Origin: Paenibacillus lemnae
Lineage (GTDB): Bacteria; Bacillota; Bacilli; Paenibacillales; Paenibacillaceae
Length of the DNA: 64,000 nt
Direction of reading: 5' to 3'
Assembly (NCBI RefSeq): GCF_012933385.1
Contig: NZ_JABBPN010000017.1
Coordinates: 1 to 64,000, forward strand
Positions within the stretch are counted from its first letter, which is position 1. Each line of letters starts with the position of its first letter. Under the pieces are notes generated by a model that worked only from the letters and a program-made list of their open reading frames with translations, had not been told where the DNA came from and ran no database searches. This document shows, one piece after another, positions 51,240 through 59,592 of the stretch. Position numbers and translations under genes: made by a program.

Positions 51240-52490
51240 ATGTCCCGAATATTAGAGGAGATCAGGCAGCGGGCACGAGAGTCAGGTATTGATCCGGGCG
51301 GCCTGGACGACATCGATGTGATCCGTACAGGTTCCGGGGTGCTGAGTGAGCTTCCGGGCTACTTAAAAGACAAGGGAATTCAAAACATTCTGATGATTAC
51401 CGACAAAGACACCTACGAGTGTGCGGGGCAGCGTGTGGAAGTTATGCTGAAGCCTGTTTTTGCCGGTGTTCACCTTACTATGCTGAAGGAAGATACCAAG
51501 GGCGATGTGCTGGCAGATGAGCCTTCCCTGCTTCAAGTCATCCTGGACATCCAGAAGCATGCGCCGCAAATTGTGCTGGCTGTCGGCAGTGGAACTGTTC
51601 ACGATATTACACGCTATGCGGCATATACGGCCGGGCTTTCTTTTGTTGCTGTACCTACAGCATCCTCGGTGGACGGCTTTACCTCAAAAGGTGCCCCTAT
51701 CATCATCCGCGGCGAGAAGATTACCGTGCAGTCGATCGGACCATCAGCTGTATTTGCCGACACAGATATTTTGACCAAGGCACCTGCAGCTCTGGCAGCT
51801 GCCGGTTTTGGTGATATGCTGGGCAAGTATACGTCTTTGTTTGATTGGAAGTTCGGATCTATTGCGGCTGGAGAGCCTTATATGGAGCTGGCCGCCGATT
51901 TGACGCGCTCTGCGCTGCAGAACTGTGTGGATCATGTCGGTCAGATTGCCAGCAGATCCGAAGAAGGCATTCACATCCTAACCGAGGCGCTGATCCAGTC
52001 CGGCCTGGCTATGCTGCTGTGCGGACAGTCGCACCCCGCTTCCGGAGCTGAACATCACGTATCTCATTATTGGGAGATGGAATACATTCGTATGGGCAAA
52101 AAACAGCTTCTTCACGGCGCTAAAGTCGGCGCAGCCTGTGTGGAAATATCGAGGCTTTATCAGCGGCTGGCCGCAGAAGGGCCGGATCCATGGAGCTATG
52201 AGGCTTCAGCTGGCAGCGGAGAGACCGGAAAAGCGGCATCTGTGTATGTACACTGGAATGATATCGCTTCCGAGCTGGCCCGTCTTCCGGATTCCGGCAC
52301 TCTGTCTGATCTGCTGCGTAAAGTGGGAGGCCCTGCATCACCGAAAGAGCTTGGCATCAGTCATGACCTGCTGGAACGAAGTATGAAGGATGCTCACCGG
52401 ATCCGCATGAACCGGTATACGATGCTTCGTGCAAATAATGAACGAAACCGGGAACAGACATGGAGTCTGCATTCTGCAAGCGGAAAATAG
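51240..52490 (+). CDS. araM: glycerol-1-phosphate dehydrogenase, AraM/EgsA family
   Basis: The 416-residue protein matches the iron-containing alcohol dehydrogenase-like AraM family: VLAVGSGTVHDITRYAAYTAG and VPTASSVDGFTSKGAPII for NAD(P) binding, GFGDMLGKYTSLFDW with the metal-ligand Asp, and GAEHHVSHYWEM plus LLHGAKVGAACVEI with the metal-ligand His residues. In Bacillus subtilis AraM makes glycerol 1-phosphate, which PcrB turns into heptaprenylglyceryl phosphate. Here the gene is not in an arabinose operon; it stands alone. GGAAGGGTGAT precedes the ATG. Confidence 0.9.
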   Translation: MSRILEEIRQRARESGIDPGGLDDIDVIRTGSGVLSELPGYLKDKGIQNILMITDKDTYECAGQRVEVMLKPVFAGVHLTMLKEDTKGDVLADEPSLLQVILDIQKHAPQIVLAVGSGTVHDITRYAAYTAGLSFVAVPTASSVDGFTSKGAPIIIRGEKITVQSIGPSAVFADTDILTKAPAALAAAGFGDMLGKYTSLFDWKFGSIAAGEPYMELAADLTRSALQNCVDHVGQIASRSEEGIHILTEALIQSGLAMLLCGQSHPASGAEHHVSHYWEMEYIRMGKKQLLHGAKVGAACVEISRLYQRLAAEGPDPWSYEASAGSGETGKAASVYVHWNDIASELARLPDSGTLSDLLRKVGGPASPKELGISHDLLERSMKDAHRIRMNRYTMLRANNERNREQTWSLHSASGK

Positions 52491-52503
52491 CACTTTTTCT
52501 TCA

Positions 52504-52546
52504 AAAGATGCCTTATGGTCAATAGACCGGGCGTCTTTTTTTGTGT
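52504..52546 (+). terminator. terminator after araM
   Basis: AAGATGCC and GGGCGTCTT arms enclose an inner GGTC/GACC stem and are followed by a seven-base T-run. Confidence 0.8.
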
Positions 52547-52690
52547 TTTTTTAACCGGTGGTCATCCAATGGTGCTTGAATAGCTGTGTATGCGCTTCAT
52601 TTTCAATATAGTCTTAAAGTATGAATGTAGGCTTAATAGCGTAGAAGAAGAAAATTAATCCGTTTTCAAAACTTTTTCAAAACTTTTTCT

Positions 52691-52717
52691 TCAAAACTTG
52701 TCATGTACAGCCGATAA
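52691..52717 (+). promoter_or_regulatory. sigma-D-like promoter of the chemoreceptor gene
   Basis: GCCGATAA (52710-52717) matches the flagellar/chemotaxis -10 GCCGATAT in seven of eight bases. A TCAA (52691-52694) lies 15 bases upstream in the -35 place (consensus TAAA). Just before it TTTTCAAAAC occurs twice (52663-52672 and 52674-52683), 11 bases apart. The rest of 52547-52874 shows no gene. Confidence 0.65.
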
Positions 52718-52874
52718 CAACATATGTGGAGTCATTACATCCGATTTAGACCACCTGTGCTGATCTCATTACATGGATAGGAGTTCCTTGTCCCTTTGAA
52801 TCTTAGACCAACACATACGTTGTGGACGAAATACAGGATAGGACCCCAGAACTATATTTAGGGGGAAATTTGCA

Positions 52875-54845
52875 ATGCTCAAAAGTCTTAAGCAAAAAAT
52901 GATTTTGATGATCTGCCTGCTGCTGCTGCTCAGTATGGCAGCAATTACCACTGCGAGTTACAGAAGTGCTTCTACACAGTTAGAGCACAGCATTGACGAA
53001 ACGGCTGAATTGGGCGCTGAAAATTTAGCGGGTGAGATTAACGCATTTATCGATACTGAGATTGCCAAAGTGGAGTCTGTCGGAAAGCTGCTGACAGGCA
53101 ATAAAAATAACGACCTGGCGCTGATCAAGCGGGCACAGGAGGCCAATCCCGAATATGAGACCTTCTTCTTTTCTCATGATCTGACGAGCAAGAACGTCGT
53201 GAATTTTTTGGGTGAAGTCACAGATGTATCGGATCGTGTTCATTTTCAGGAAGCAGGCAAGGGCGAAGGTAAAATTATTGTCTCCGAGCCGGTTACATCC
53301 AAACGTACAGGCAATAACATCGTCACACTGCTCGTTCCTTTAATGAAAGATGGCAAGCAGTACGGATATATGGGATCCACACTGCCGATCAATACGGTGC
53401 AGGAGAGTGTATCCAAGTTTAAATTCGGGGAAACCGGGTATGCCTTCCTCCTCAGTGAAAAAGGCCTGTTTATGTGGCACCACAATAATGATCTAGTTTT
53501 GACTCAGAATGTAGAAGATTTGGATGTTCAGCCCGTTAAGGATGCCTTTCAAAAAGTCATTCAAGGGGAAAGCGGATCTTTTAACTATCTTAGAGATGGA
53601 AATGCAGACTACTCGGCTGCTTACGCGCCGTCGACTTACAACTGGGGTGTGTTCGTGACAGCACCAACTAAAGAGCTGTACGCCCCGATTACCGAGCTGA
53701 CTCAGACGCTCCTTATCATTGCGGTTGTAGCGTTACTCATAGCGGTTGCCGTGGGCTATATGTTTACTGACCGTCTTGTGAAGCCGATTCGTAAATTGAA
53801 TCAGGCTGTGAAGGAAGTGGCTGCAGGAGATCTTACCCGGACGATTGAAGCGGATGGCAAGGACGAGATCGCTGTGTTGTCCAAGGATTTCAACCAGACT
53901 GTACTGCATCTCAAGCAGCTGATCAAGGGAGTCACCGCTTCATCTCAGGAAGTGACGAAAGTGACGTCCGTGGTTTCTGGCGGGATTGAACGTTCGAAAG
54001 AAAGCGTCGATGTCATCGGGTCTTCTATCCGTCAAATTGCAGATGGTGCGAAAGTTCATGCATCGAGCTCTGAAGAAATCTCCGTATCCATGAATGATAT
54101 GGCCAGCGGCGTTGTCAAGATTGCTGAAACCTCCTCTATGGTCTCGGAAGCTGCACAGGAAGCGGCGAATCAGGCGGAATCGGGAGCTGTTGTGGTGCAG
54201 CAGGCTGTAGGTCAGATCGACAGCATTGGTCAGGGAACGGCTAAAGTAGGAACCGCAATCGGCCGTCTGAACGAGCGTTCCGAAGAAATCCAGGAAATTC
54301 TGGACTTTATTACCGAAATTACAACTCGAATTCGTCTGTTGTCCCTTAATGCTTCGATTGAAGCAGCAAGAGCCGGAGAACATGGGCGCGGCTTCGCGGT
54401 CGTGGCCGAAGAGGTAAAGAAACTCGCGGGTCAATCCGAGGAATCCACGGACCAGATTGCACGTATCATTACCGAAATTCGCGAAGATACACGCAATGCG
54501 GTAGAGGTTATGGACGTCAGCCGGAAAGACGTAGAGACCGGTATTGTCTTAATTGAGGAGGTTCGGGAGAAGTTTGCGAACATTCTGGAGGCTTCCCGTA
54601 ATGTCGCTGAGCACATTCTGGAGGTGTCCGCCGCTTCTGAGGAAATGTCAGCAGGATCTGAACAGGTAAGTGCATCAGTGGAAGAGTTGAAATCCATAGC
54701 AAGCCTGACATCAGAGGATGCAAGACATGCTTCCGAGGCTGCTGATGGCCAGATTCAGTCGATCGGTGAGATTGCAGCATCTGTTAAAGATCTGGAATCG
54801 GTCGTGGGCGATCTTCGTCAAGAGCTTTCCAAATTCAAAGTCTAA
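52875..54845 (+). CDS. methyl-accepting chemotaxis protein with dCache sensor
   Basis: The 656-residue receptor has a first membrane helix (about 9-28), an extracellular double-Cache domain (about 35-270; [61 protein letters not shown]), a second helix (about 277-297), HAMP (about 298-350) and the cytoplasmic signalling rod. Its tip near residues 485-515 ([20 protein letters not shown]) binds CheA and CheW. dCache domains commonly sense amino acids or carboxylates. A sigma-D-like promoter lies upstream. The PheC-like secreted protein follows after 157 bases and might present a ligand to it. Confidence 0.95.
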   Translation: MLKSLKQKMILMICLLLLLSMAAITTASYRSASTQLEHSIDETAELGAENLAGEINAFIDTEIAKVESVGKLLTGNKNNDLALIKRAQEANPEYETFFFSHDLTSKNVVNFLGEVTDVSDRVHFQEAGKGEGKIIVSEPVTSKRTGNNIVTLLVPLMKDGKQYGYMGSTLPINTVQESVSKFKFGETGYAFLLSEKGLFMWHHNNDLVLTQNVEDLDVQPVKDAFQKVIQGESGSFNYLRDGNADYSAAYAPSTYNWGVFVTAPTKELYAPITELTQTLLIIAVVALLIAVAVGYMFTDRLVKPIRKLNQAVKEVAAGDLTRTIEADGKDEIAVLSKDFNQTVLHLKQLIKGVTASSQEVTKVTSVVSGGIERSKESVDVIGSSIRQIADGAKVHASSSEEISVSMNDMASGVVKIAETSSMVSEAAQEAANQAESGAVVVQQAVGQIDSIGQGTAKVGTAIGRLNERSEEIQEILDFITEITTRIRLLSLNASIEAARAGEHGRGFAVVAEEVKKLAGQSEESTDQIARIITEIREDTRNAVEVMDVSRKDVETGIVLIEEVREKFANILEASRNVAEHILEVSAASEEMSAGSEQVSASVEELKSIASLTSEDARHASEAADGQIQSIGEIAASVKDLESVVGDLRQELSKFKV

Positions 54846-55002
54846 TCATACAGAAATGATTGCTTTCCCCAGGCGGTATTTCATGATGCCGCTTGAGAGG
54901 GGGGATGCCTGCAGCAAAGAGAGTCAGGGAAAGCCATCATAAAAGTATTACCGCTACAGAGAAAGAACAAACACTACAGAGAAAATTGGAGGAAATCACA
55001 CC

Positions 55003-55863
55003 ATGTCTAACCAAATCAAAAAAGTACTACTTGCCGGCGTCATCAGTCTTTCACTCGTAGGAACTGGCTTCGCAGCTAGCGAACTGCTCAGCAGTCCTGC
55101 GGCATCGGCAAAATCGGCTTCGGAGCTTGCTCCAGGTAAACAGAAGAAAGCTTTTGCATCTCAGCTGGACGAGATTATCGACAGAGGATATATCCGGGTA
55201 GGTATGACAGGCGACTATAAGCCATTTACATATTTGAATCCTGAAAATAAGCAGTACGAAGGTTATGATGTTGACGCTGCTTATGAATTGGGTAAAGATC
55301 TGGGTGTTGAAGTGCGCTTCATTAACACAACCTGGTCCACTATGATGAAAGATCTGCAGGATGACAAGTTCGATATCGCAGTCGGTGGTGTAACACGGAA
55401 TACAGCAAGACAAAAAACTGCTTATGTGTCTGAGGGTTACGTATCTTTTGGTAAGGTGCCTTTGATCCGTGCTGAAGACAAGGACAAATACAAGTCTGTG
55501 GAAGACATCAATCAGCCTTCTGTACGCATCGGTGTAAATCCGGGCGGTACAAACGAAATTTTCGTGCGTGAGCATTTGAAAAATGCAACCGTAACGGTCG
55601 TTCCGAACAACCTGGACGTGCCTCATCTGGTTGCTGACGGTACTTATGATGTGATGATCACCGATACGGTTGAAGCGATCACTTATGCTAAAGCTGATTC
55701 CAGATTGTATGCAGCGCTAACTGACACGCCATTCACTAACAGTGAAAAGGGCTACATGATTCCTCGTGGTGATTTCGAGTATGCAAGCTACCTCGAAATG
55801 TGGATGGATGAAATGGAGCTTCAAGGCAAGTTCGATGAGCTGGACAAAAAGTGGATTCAATAA
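55003..55863 (+). CDS. secreted PheC-like (cyclohexadienyl dehydratase-like) solute-binding protein
   Basis: The 286-residue protein has a signal peptide (about 1-36, ending SAKS) and a type II periplasmic-binding fold. It follows Pseudomonas PheC closely in several blocks: VGMTGDYKPFTY, INTTWSTMMKDLQDDKFDIAVGG, GVNPGGTNEIF, DVMITDTVEA and a final SEKGYMIPRGD. In PheC the Glu of NPGGTNE is, from memory, the proposed catalytic acid, and it is kept here. The product could therefore be an extracytoplasmic prephenate/arogenate dehydratase or a binding protein of that lineage. TTGGAGGAA precedes the ATG. No ABC permease is adjacent. Confidence 0.82.
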   Translation: MSNQIKKVLLAGVISLSLVGTGFAASELLSSPAASAKSASELAPGKQKKAFASQLDEIIDRGYIRVGMTGDYKPFTYLNPENKQYEGYDVDAAYELGKDLGVEVRFINTTWSTMMKDLQDDKFDIAVGGVTRNTARQKTAYVSEGYVSFGKVPLIRAEDKDKYKSVEDINQPSVRIGVNPGGTNEIFVREHLKNATVTVVPNNLDVPHLVADGTYDVMITDTVEAITYAKADSRLYAALTDTPFTNSEKGYMIPRGDFEYASYLEMWMDEMELQGKFDELDKKWIQ

Positions 55864-55917
55864 TCAGACAAGCGCAGCCTGACCGCTGCTGCAGCAAATA
55901 GAATCATAGATTATACA

Positions 55918-55973
55918 AAGCCTTCCCGCAGTGATGATGGTTACTCATCTATCGCTGCCGGGGGCTTTTTATT
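55918..55973 (+). terminator. terminator after the PheC-like gene
   Basis: A long imperfect stem (AAAGCC...CCCGCAG / CTGCC...GGGGGCTTT, with inner GATGATGG/TCATC pairing) is followed by a T-rich run. Confidence 0.8.
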
Positions 55974-55984
55974 TCATCAGTGCC

Positions 55985-56086
55985 ATGTTTATCCCGTTTC
56001 CGATCATCATGCTGCCGATGATTATGATTTATCTGTTCGCACAAAAATGGATCATCAACGGAATTACTCAAGGAGCGGTGAAGTAA
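55985..56086 (+). pseudogene. 3' remnant of a carbohydrate ABC transporter permease (MalG type)
   Basis: A 33-codon open frame encodes MFIPFPIIMLPMIMIYLF, then AQKWIINGITQGAVK and a stop. The pattern P-x-x-I-x-Y-L-F-x-Q-(K/R)-x-(I/F)-I-x-G-I-T-x-G-A-V-K at a C-terminus is diagnostic of CUT1 sugar permeases, which are normally 270-300 residues long. Everything upstream of the last membrane helix is missing, and the remnant begins 12 bases after the terminator of the PheC-like gene, so a deletion joined the two. The following sugar kinase and dehydrogenase genes probably once belonged to the same operon. Confidence 0.7.
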
Positions 56087-56560
56087 ATGATGGTTGTGCC
56101 GGCATCGGCAAGCTGCCTCAGTATCGCTGTATACATTTTTTAATAAGGTTGTTTTTCAATCTTATTTATCCAAAAATAGAATATATTATCTCCATAAGCC
56201 TGATTTTCGGGCTTATTTTTTTGTTTTCTACCCATTTCTCGCCTGTAGTAAGCGATTCATCAAGTTTAAGATTGATTATCAAGCTTAAACTTTACCACCC
56301 TGGAAAAATGAGAGAATTAAGCTTGGTTTCCAAGCTTATTTTAGTGCCGTCTCACGGATATGAAATTCGAAACAACGACTTTTTGGGAAGGGCACATCAG
56401 CCCCGGACGGCTTAGTCCAGCTGGTCTATATTAGGAGTCACGGCGGATCTGGTCCAAATTCACATTGAGGCCTTATCATTTAATGAAGTGAAGTAAGGCC
56501 ATGGGCATGGTATCATAGTATATGGAAGCGCATTCGAAAGACAGTCATTGGAAAGAGGGT
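56087..56560 (+). other. AT-rich, hairpin-rich gene-free spacer
   Basis: No convincing gene is present. Hairpins are: ATAAGCC...GGGCTTAT followed by seven T (56195-56222, a good terminator); AAGTTTAAG/CTTAAACTT (56262-56270 and 56284-56292); TAAGCTTGG-TTT-CCAAGCTTA (56318-56338); and GGCCTTA...TAAGGCC (56469-56500). A TGGTATCAT extended -10 (near 56508-56516) could start the ROK kinase gene. The low GC contrasts with the flanks. Confidence 0.55.
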
Positions 56561-56570
56561 TAACATCTTC

Positions 56571-57473
56571 ATGAAACAGTGGATTGGTTTGGATATCGGC
56601 GGTACAGGAATCAAAGGGGCGCTGGTGGATCAGGATGGAATCATGAGTGAACCGGTCGCAGTACCCACACCTGCACTGGAGGGAAGGGAGCGGATTCTCG
56701 AGGCGGCAGCAGGCCTGATTGGCCAGCTGGAGCAGCAGGCGTCCAGTCACGATATTGCCGGAATCGGCATTGGTACCGCAGGACGCGTCGATCGGCAGAC
56801 CGGCAGCATCGTGTATGCTACAGACAACATGCCAGGCTGGACCGGAACCGGGATCCGGCAGGAGATCGGGAAGCTCTTTCCTTACCGTATTTCTGTAGAA
56901 AATGATGTAAATGCAGCCGCTTGGGGAGAGGCCTGGCTTGGTGCAGGCAGAGATGCCCATTCTTTCGTGCTGGCTGCCCTTGGAACCGGTATCGGCGGTG
57001 CCTTCGTATATGAAGGGCGCGTGCTGCCCGGCCTGCGCGGCGGGCTGGGTGAAATCGGCCATCTGATCATGGATCGGGAAGGAAGCCTCTGCACCTGCGG
57101 TCAGCGGGGCTGCTGGGAAACGCTCTGTTCCGGGACAGCGCTCAGCCGTATTGCGCGGGAGACTCATGCTGACTGGAGCAGCCGGTTTCTGGTTCAGGCG
57201 TACACGGAAGGTCATCCTGATGCGCTTCAGGCTATGGACTTGTACTTGTCTGATCTCGCTCGCGGACTGATTTCGGTACAGCAGGCTTATGACCCTGAAG
57301 TGATCGTACTGGGCGGCGGGGTGTCAGACGGTTACCCGCTGTGGAGCAAGGATCTTCAGGATAAAATCTCGCAGTTTAGTGTAGTTCCCGTCCGGCTGGC
57401 CAAGGCGGAACTGGGCAACCGTGCCGGCATCATGGGTGCGGTGAAATGGGCAATGACCGATACAACAGCGTAG
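56571..57473 (+). CDS. ROK family sugar kinase (glucokinase-like)
   Basis: The 300-residue protein has the ATP-binding start IGLDIGGTGIKGALVD, the ROK sugar-site region (NDVNAAAWGEAWLG, LGTGIGGAFVYEGRVL with GEIGH), the zinc motif CTCGQRGCWE near residue 183, and a C-terminal VIVLGGGVSDG. ROK kinases phosphorylate glucose, N-acetylmannosamine or related sugars; the exact one cannot be told. It leads a three-gene run with two Gfo/Idh dehydrogenases. AAGAGGG precedes the ATG, and a partial cre-like site (TGGAAGCGCATTCG) lies about 50 bases upstream. Confidence 0.9.
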   Translation: MKQWIGLDIGGTGIKGALVDQDGIMSEPVAVPTPALEGRERILEAAAGLIGQLEQQASSHDIAGIGIGTAGRVDRQTGSIVYATDNMPGWTGTGIRQEIGKLFPYRISVENDVNAAAWGEAWLGAGRDAHSFVLAALGTGIGGAFVYEGRVLPGLRGGLGEIGHLIMDREGSLCTCGQRGCWETLCSGTALSRIARETHADWSSRFLVQAYTEGHPDALQAMDLYLSDLARGLISVQQAYDPEVIVLGGGVSDGYPLWSKDLQDKISQFSVVPVRLAKAELGNRAGIMGAVKWAMTDTTA

Positions 57474-57501
57474 CTGATAAAAAGGACTGGAGGGATTGAC
57501 A

Positions 57502-58500
57502 ATGAACATAGCCATTATCGGCTGTGGCACGATGGGCATGACCTATGCCTACAATCTGGGGAAGATGCCGGGCGTGAACGTATCCGGAACCGCAGATTTG
57601 CTGAAGGAACGCGCACAGGATGCGGCGAGTGCAAGCGGCGGCAAGGCTTATACGGACTGGGAACAGATGCTGGACGCCGAGTCTCCGGAAACCGTTGCCG
57701 TCTGTGTGCCGACATATTTGCATAAAGAATTCGTGATCAAGCTGGCACGGCGCGGCATCCATATTATATGCGAGAAGCCGGCTGCGCTGACGCTGGAAGA
57801 TGCCCGTGAAATGAAACAAATTTGTGAGGAGCAGGGCGTCCGGCTGTTTATCGGCCATGTGGTACGTTTCTTTCCTAGCTATGCAGATGCCATCCATAAG
57901 GTGCGTTCAGGAAAGATCGGTACGGCACAGATGGCTCATTTTAAACGTCATGGATCTTATCCGCAGGGCAGTGAGCTTTGGTATCATGATCCTGCGAAGA
58001 GCGGAGGCGTCATCATGGATCTGATGATTCATGATATTGATTATGCCTGCTGGCTGTTTGGCGATGTAGAGTCCGTCTATGCCTCTGTTACAGATCCCTC
58101 CATTTCGGGAATAGAGTATGCCCAGATCACGCTGAAGTTCCAGAGCGGTGCTATTGCGAATCTGACCGGATTCTGGGGATATCCGGGACCATTTACAACA
58201 CAATTCGAGATTACCGGTGACCAGGGATTGATCCGCTATGACAGCAATCAGGTGCAGTCACTGGACCTGAAAACATTGGCTGGACTCTCCAAATCACAGG
58301 ATGCCGTACAGGTGCCTTCAAGTCCGGCGCTGCATGATCCGTACTACGGTGAAGTCAAACATTTTATCGAATGTATTCAAAGCGGCGAGGAGCCGATCGT
58401 CAGCATCTCTGATGCCTGCCGGGCGGTCGAAGTGGCCCTGGCCTGCAAGCAGTCAGCACAGACCGGACAGCCGGTTCCGATGGGAGGTACTGCATCATGA
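57502..58500 (+). CDS. Gfo/Idh/MocA family oxidoreductase
   Basis: The 332-residue protein has the Rossmann start NIAIIGCGTMGMTYAYNLG, the CEKPAALTLEDAREM motif near residue 91 and SGGVIMDLMIHDIDYACWLFGD (Asp and His of the catalytic triad) near 165-185. It probably oxidises a sugar or cyclitol with NAD(P). The ATG at 57502 is eight bases from CTGGAGG; a TTG two codons earlier nearly touches it. It lies 28 bases after the ROK kinase and overlaps the next dehydrogenase by four bases. Confidence 0.92.
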   Translation: MNIAIIGCGTMGMTYAYNLGKMPGVNVSGTADLLKERAQDAASASGGKAYTDWEQMLDAESPETVAVCVPTYLHKEFVIKLARRGIHIICEKPAALTLEDAREMKQICEEQGVRLFIGHVVRFFPSYADAIHKVRSGKIGTAQMAHFKRHGSYPQGSELWYHDPAKSGGVIMDLMIHDIDYACWLFGDVESVYASVTDPSISGIEYAQITLKFQSGAIANLTGFWGYPGPFTTQFEITGDQGLIRYDSNQVQSLDLKTLAGLSKSQDAVQVPSSPALHDPYYGEVKHFIECIQSGEEPIVSISDACRAVEVALACKQSAQTGQPVPMGGTAS

Positions 58501-59495
58501 AAACATTGAAGATCGGTTTTATCAGCTTTGCGCATATGCATGCTGTCAGCTATCTGAACGCCATGCTGGAGCGCGCTGATGTCGAGGTAGTAGGTATTGC
58601 TGATGAGAATCAGGAACGTGTGGCGCCATTTACGGAGAAACACGGTATCCCTTATTTTGAAAATGCCTCTAAGCTGCTCTCCCAGGAGATCAATGCGGTC
58701 GTCATCTGTTCAGAGAACGCGCGTCATGCTGAATTGACCCGTGAGGCAGCTGCGGCAGGAAAGCATATTCTCTGCGAGAAGCCGCTGGGCTTGTCGGAGA
58801 AGGAGATGCTGGACATGATCCAGGTGTGCAAGGATAACCATGTACAGCTGATGACCGCATTTCCTTGCCGTTATCTAGCCTCTGTCCGTGAAGCGAAGGA
58901 AGCTATTGATGCCGGGAAGATCGGACAGATTATCGCGATGAAGGGGACGAACCGCGGCACAATGCCGGGAGGATGGTTTCTGGAGAAAGAACACTCCGGC
59001 GGCGGCGCGGTGCTTGATCACACCGTCCATGTCATGGATCTGATGCATTGGTTTACCGGCAGTGTGGCAGAGCAGGTGTATGCCCATGCAGGCACCCTGT
59101 TTCATGATACCGCCATCGACGATGCGGGCATGGTCCATGTGAAATTTCAAAATGGCGTGTTCGGCGTCCTGGATCCAAGCTGGTCACGTCCAAAGAATTT
59201 CCCGACATGGGGTGATGTGACGCTGGAAGTGATCGGTACAGAAGGTACGCTGTATATTGATGCTTTTGCCCAGAAGAATGATGTGTACAGCGATGCCGGC
59301 GGCAAGACAGCTGCCTGGAGCTTCTGGGGAGATAATATGGATAAAGGTCTGGTCGACAGCTTTGTGGACAGTCTGCTGAATGGCAGCGAGGTTGCCATCA
59401 GCGGTGAGGATGGCTACTATTCCGCACGTGTGGGTCTGGCTGCATACGAGTCTGCTGAAACCGGCAAGCCGGTAGCATTAAACAAACCGTTCTAA
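58497..59495 (+). CDS. Gfo/Idh/MocA family oxidoreductase
   Basis: The 332-residue protein starts with LKIGFISFAHMHAVSYLNAM (the Rossmann turn lacks the usual G-x-G-x-x-G and carries His residues instead), with CEKPLGLSEKEMLDMI near residue 95 and GGGAVLDHTVHVMDLMHWFTGS (Asp and His kept) near 165. Members with this HMHA start are often found in sugar operons of Paenibacillus and may use an unusual cofactor mode. The ATG overlaps the upstream stop (ATGA). A strong terminator ends the operon. Confidence 0.92.
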   Translation: MKTLKIGFISFAHMHAVSYLNAMLERADVEVVGIADENQERVAPFTEKHGIPYFENASKLLSQEINAVVICSENARHAELTREAAAAGKHILCEKPLGLSEKEMLDMIQVCKDNHVQLMTAFPCRYLASVREAKEAIDAGKIGQIIAMKGTNRGTMPGGWFLEKEHSGGGAVLDHTVHVMDLMHWFTGSVAEQVYAHAGTLFHDTAIDDAGMVHVKFQNGVFGVLDPSWSRPKNFPTWGDVTLEVIGTEGTLYIDAFAQKNDVYSDAGGKTAAWSFWGDNMDKGLVDSFVDSLLNGSEVAISGEDGYYSARVGLAAYESAETGKPVALNKPF

Positions 59496-59509
59496 TCTAA
59501 GACAATGAG

Positions 59510-59556
59510 AAAAGGACGTTCCCGCGGTCACAGCGACCGGCAGGGAGCGTCCTTTT
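59510..59556. terminator. bidirectional terminator between the Gfo/Idh and uppP genes
   Basis: AAAAGGACGTTCCC (59510-59523) pairs with GGGAGCGTCCTTTT (59543-59556), with an inner CGGTC/GACCG stem. T-runs occur on both strands. Confidence 0.88.
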
Positions 59557-59592
59557 GTATCTGTTCGGAGCCTGTAAGGCTGCGTGCTTTGC

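Noticed and set aside
52663..52697. Short TTTTCAAAAC repeats as a CRISPR or iteron origin
   Set aside because: Only two exact copies and one partial, no replication gene nearby; a promoter context explains them better.
55864..56570. Insertion sequence or phage remnant at the permease vestige
   Set aside because: No transposase or integrase fragment, no terminal inverted repeats and no target duplication could be seen around the junction.
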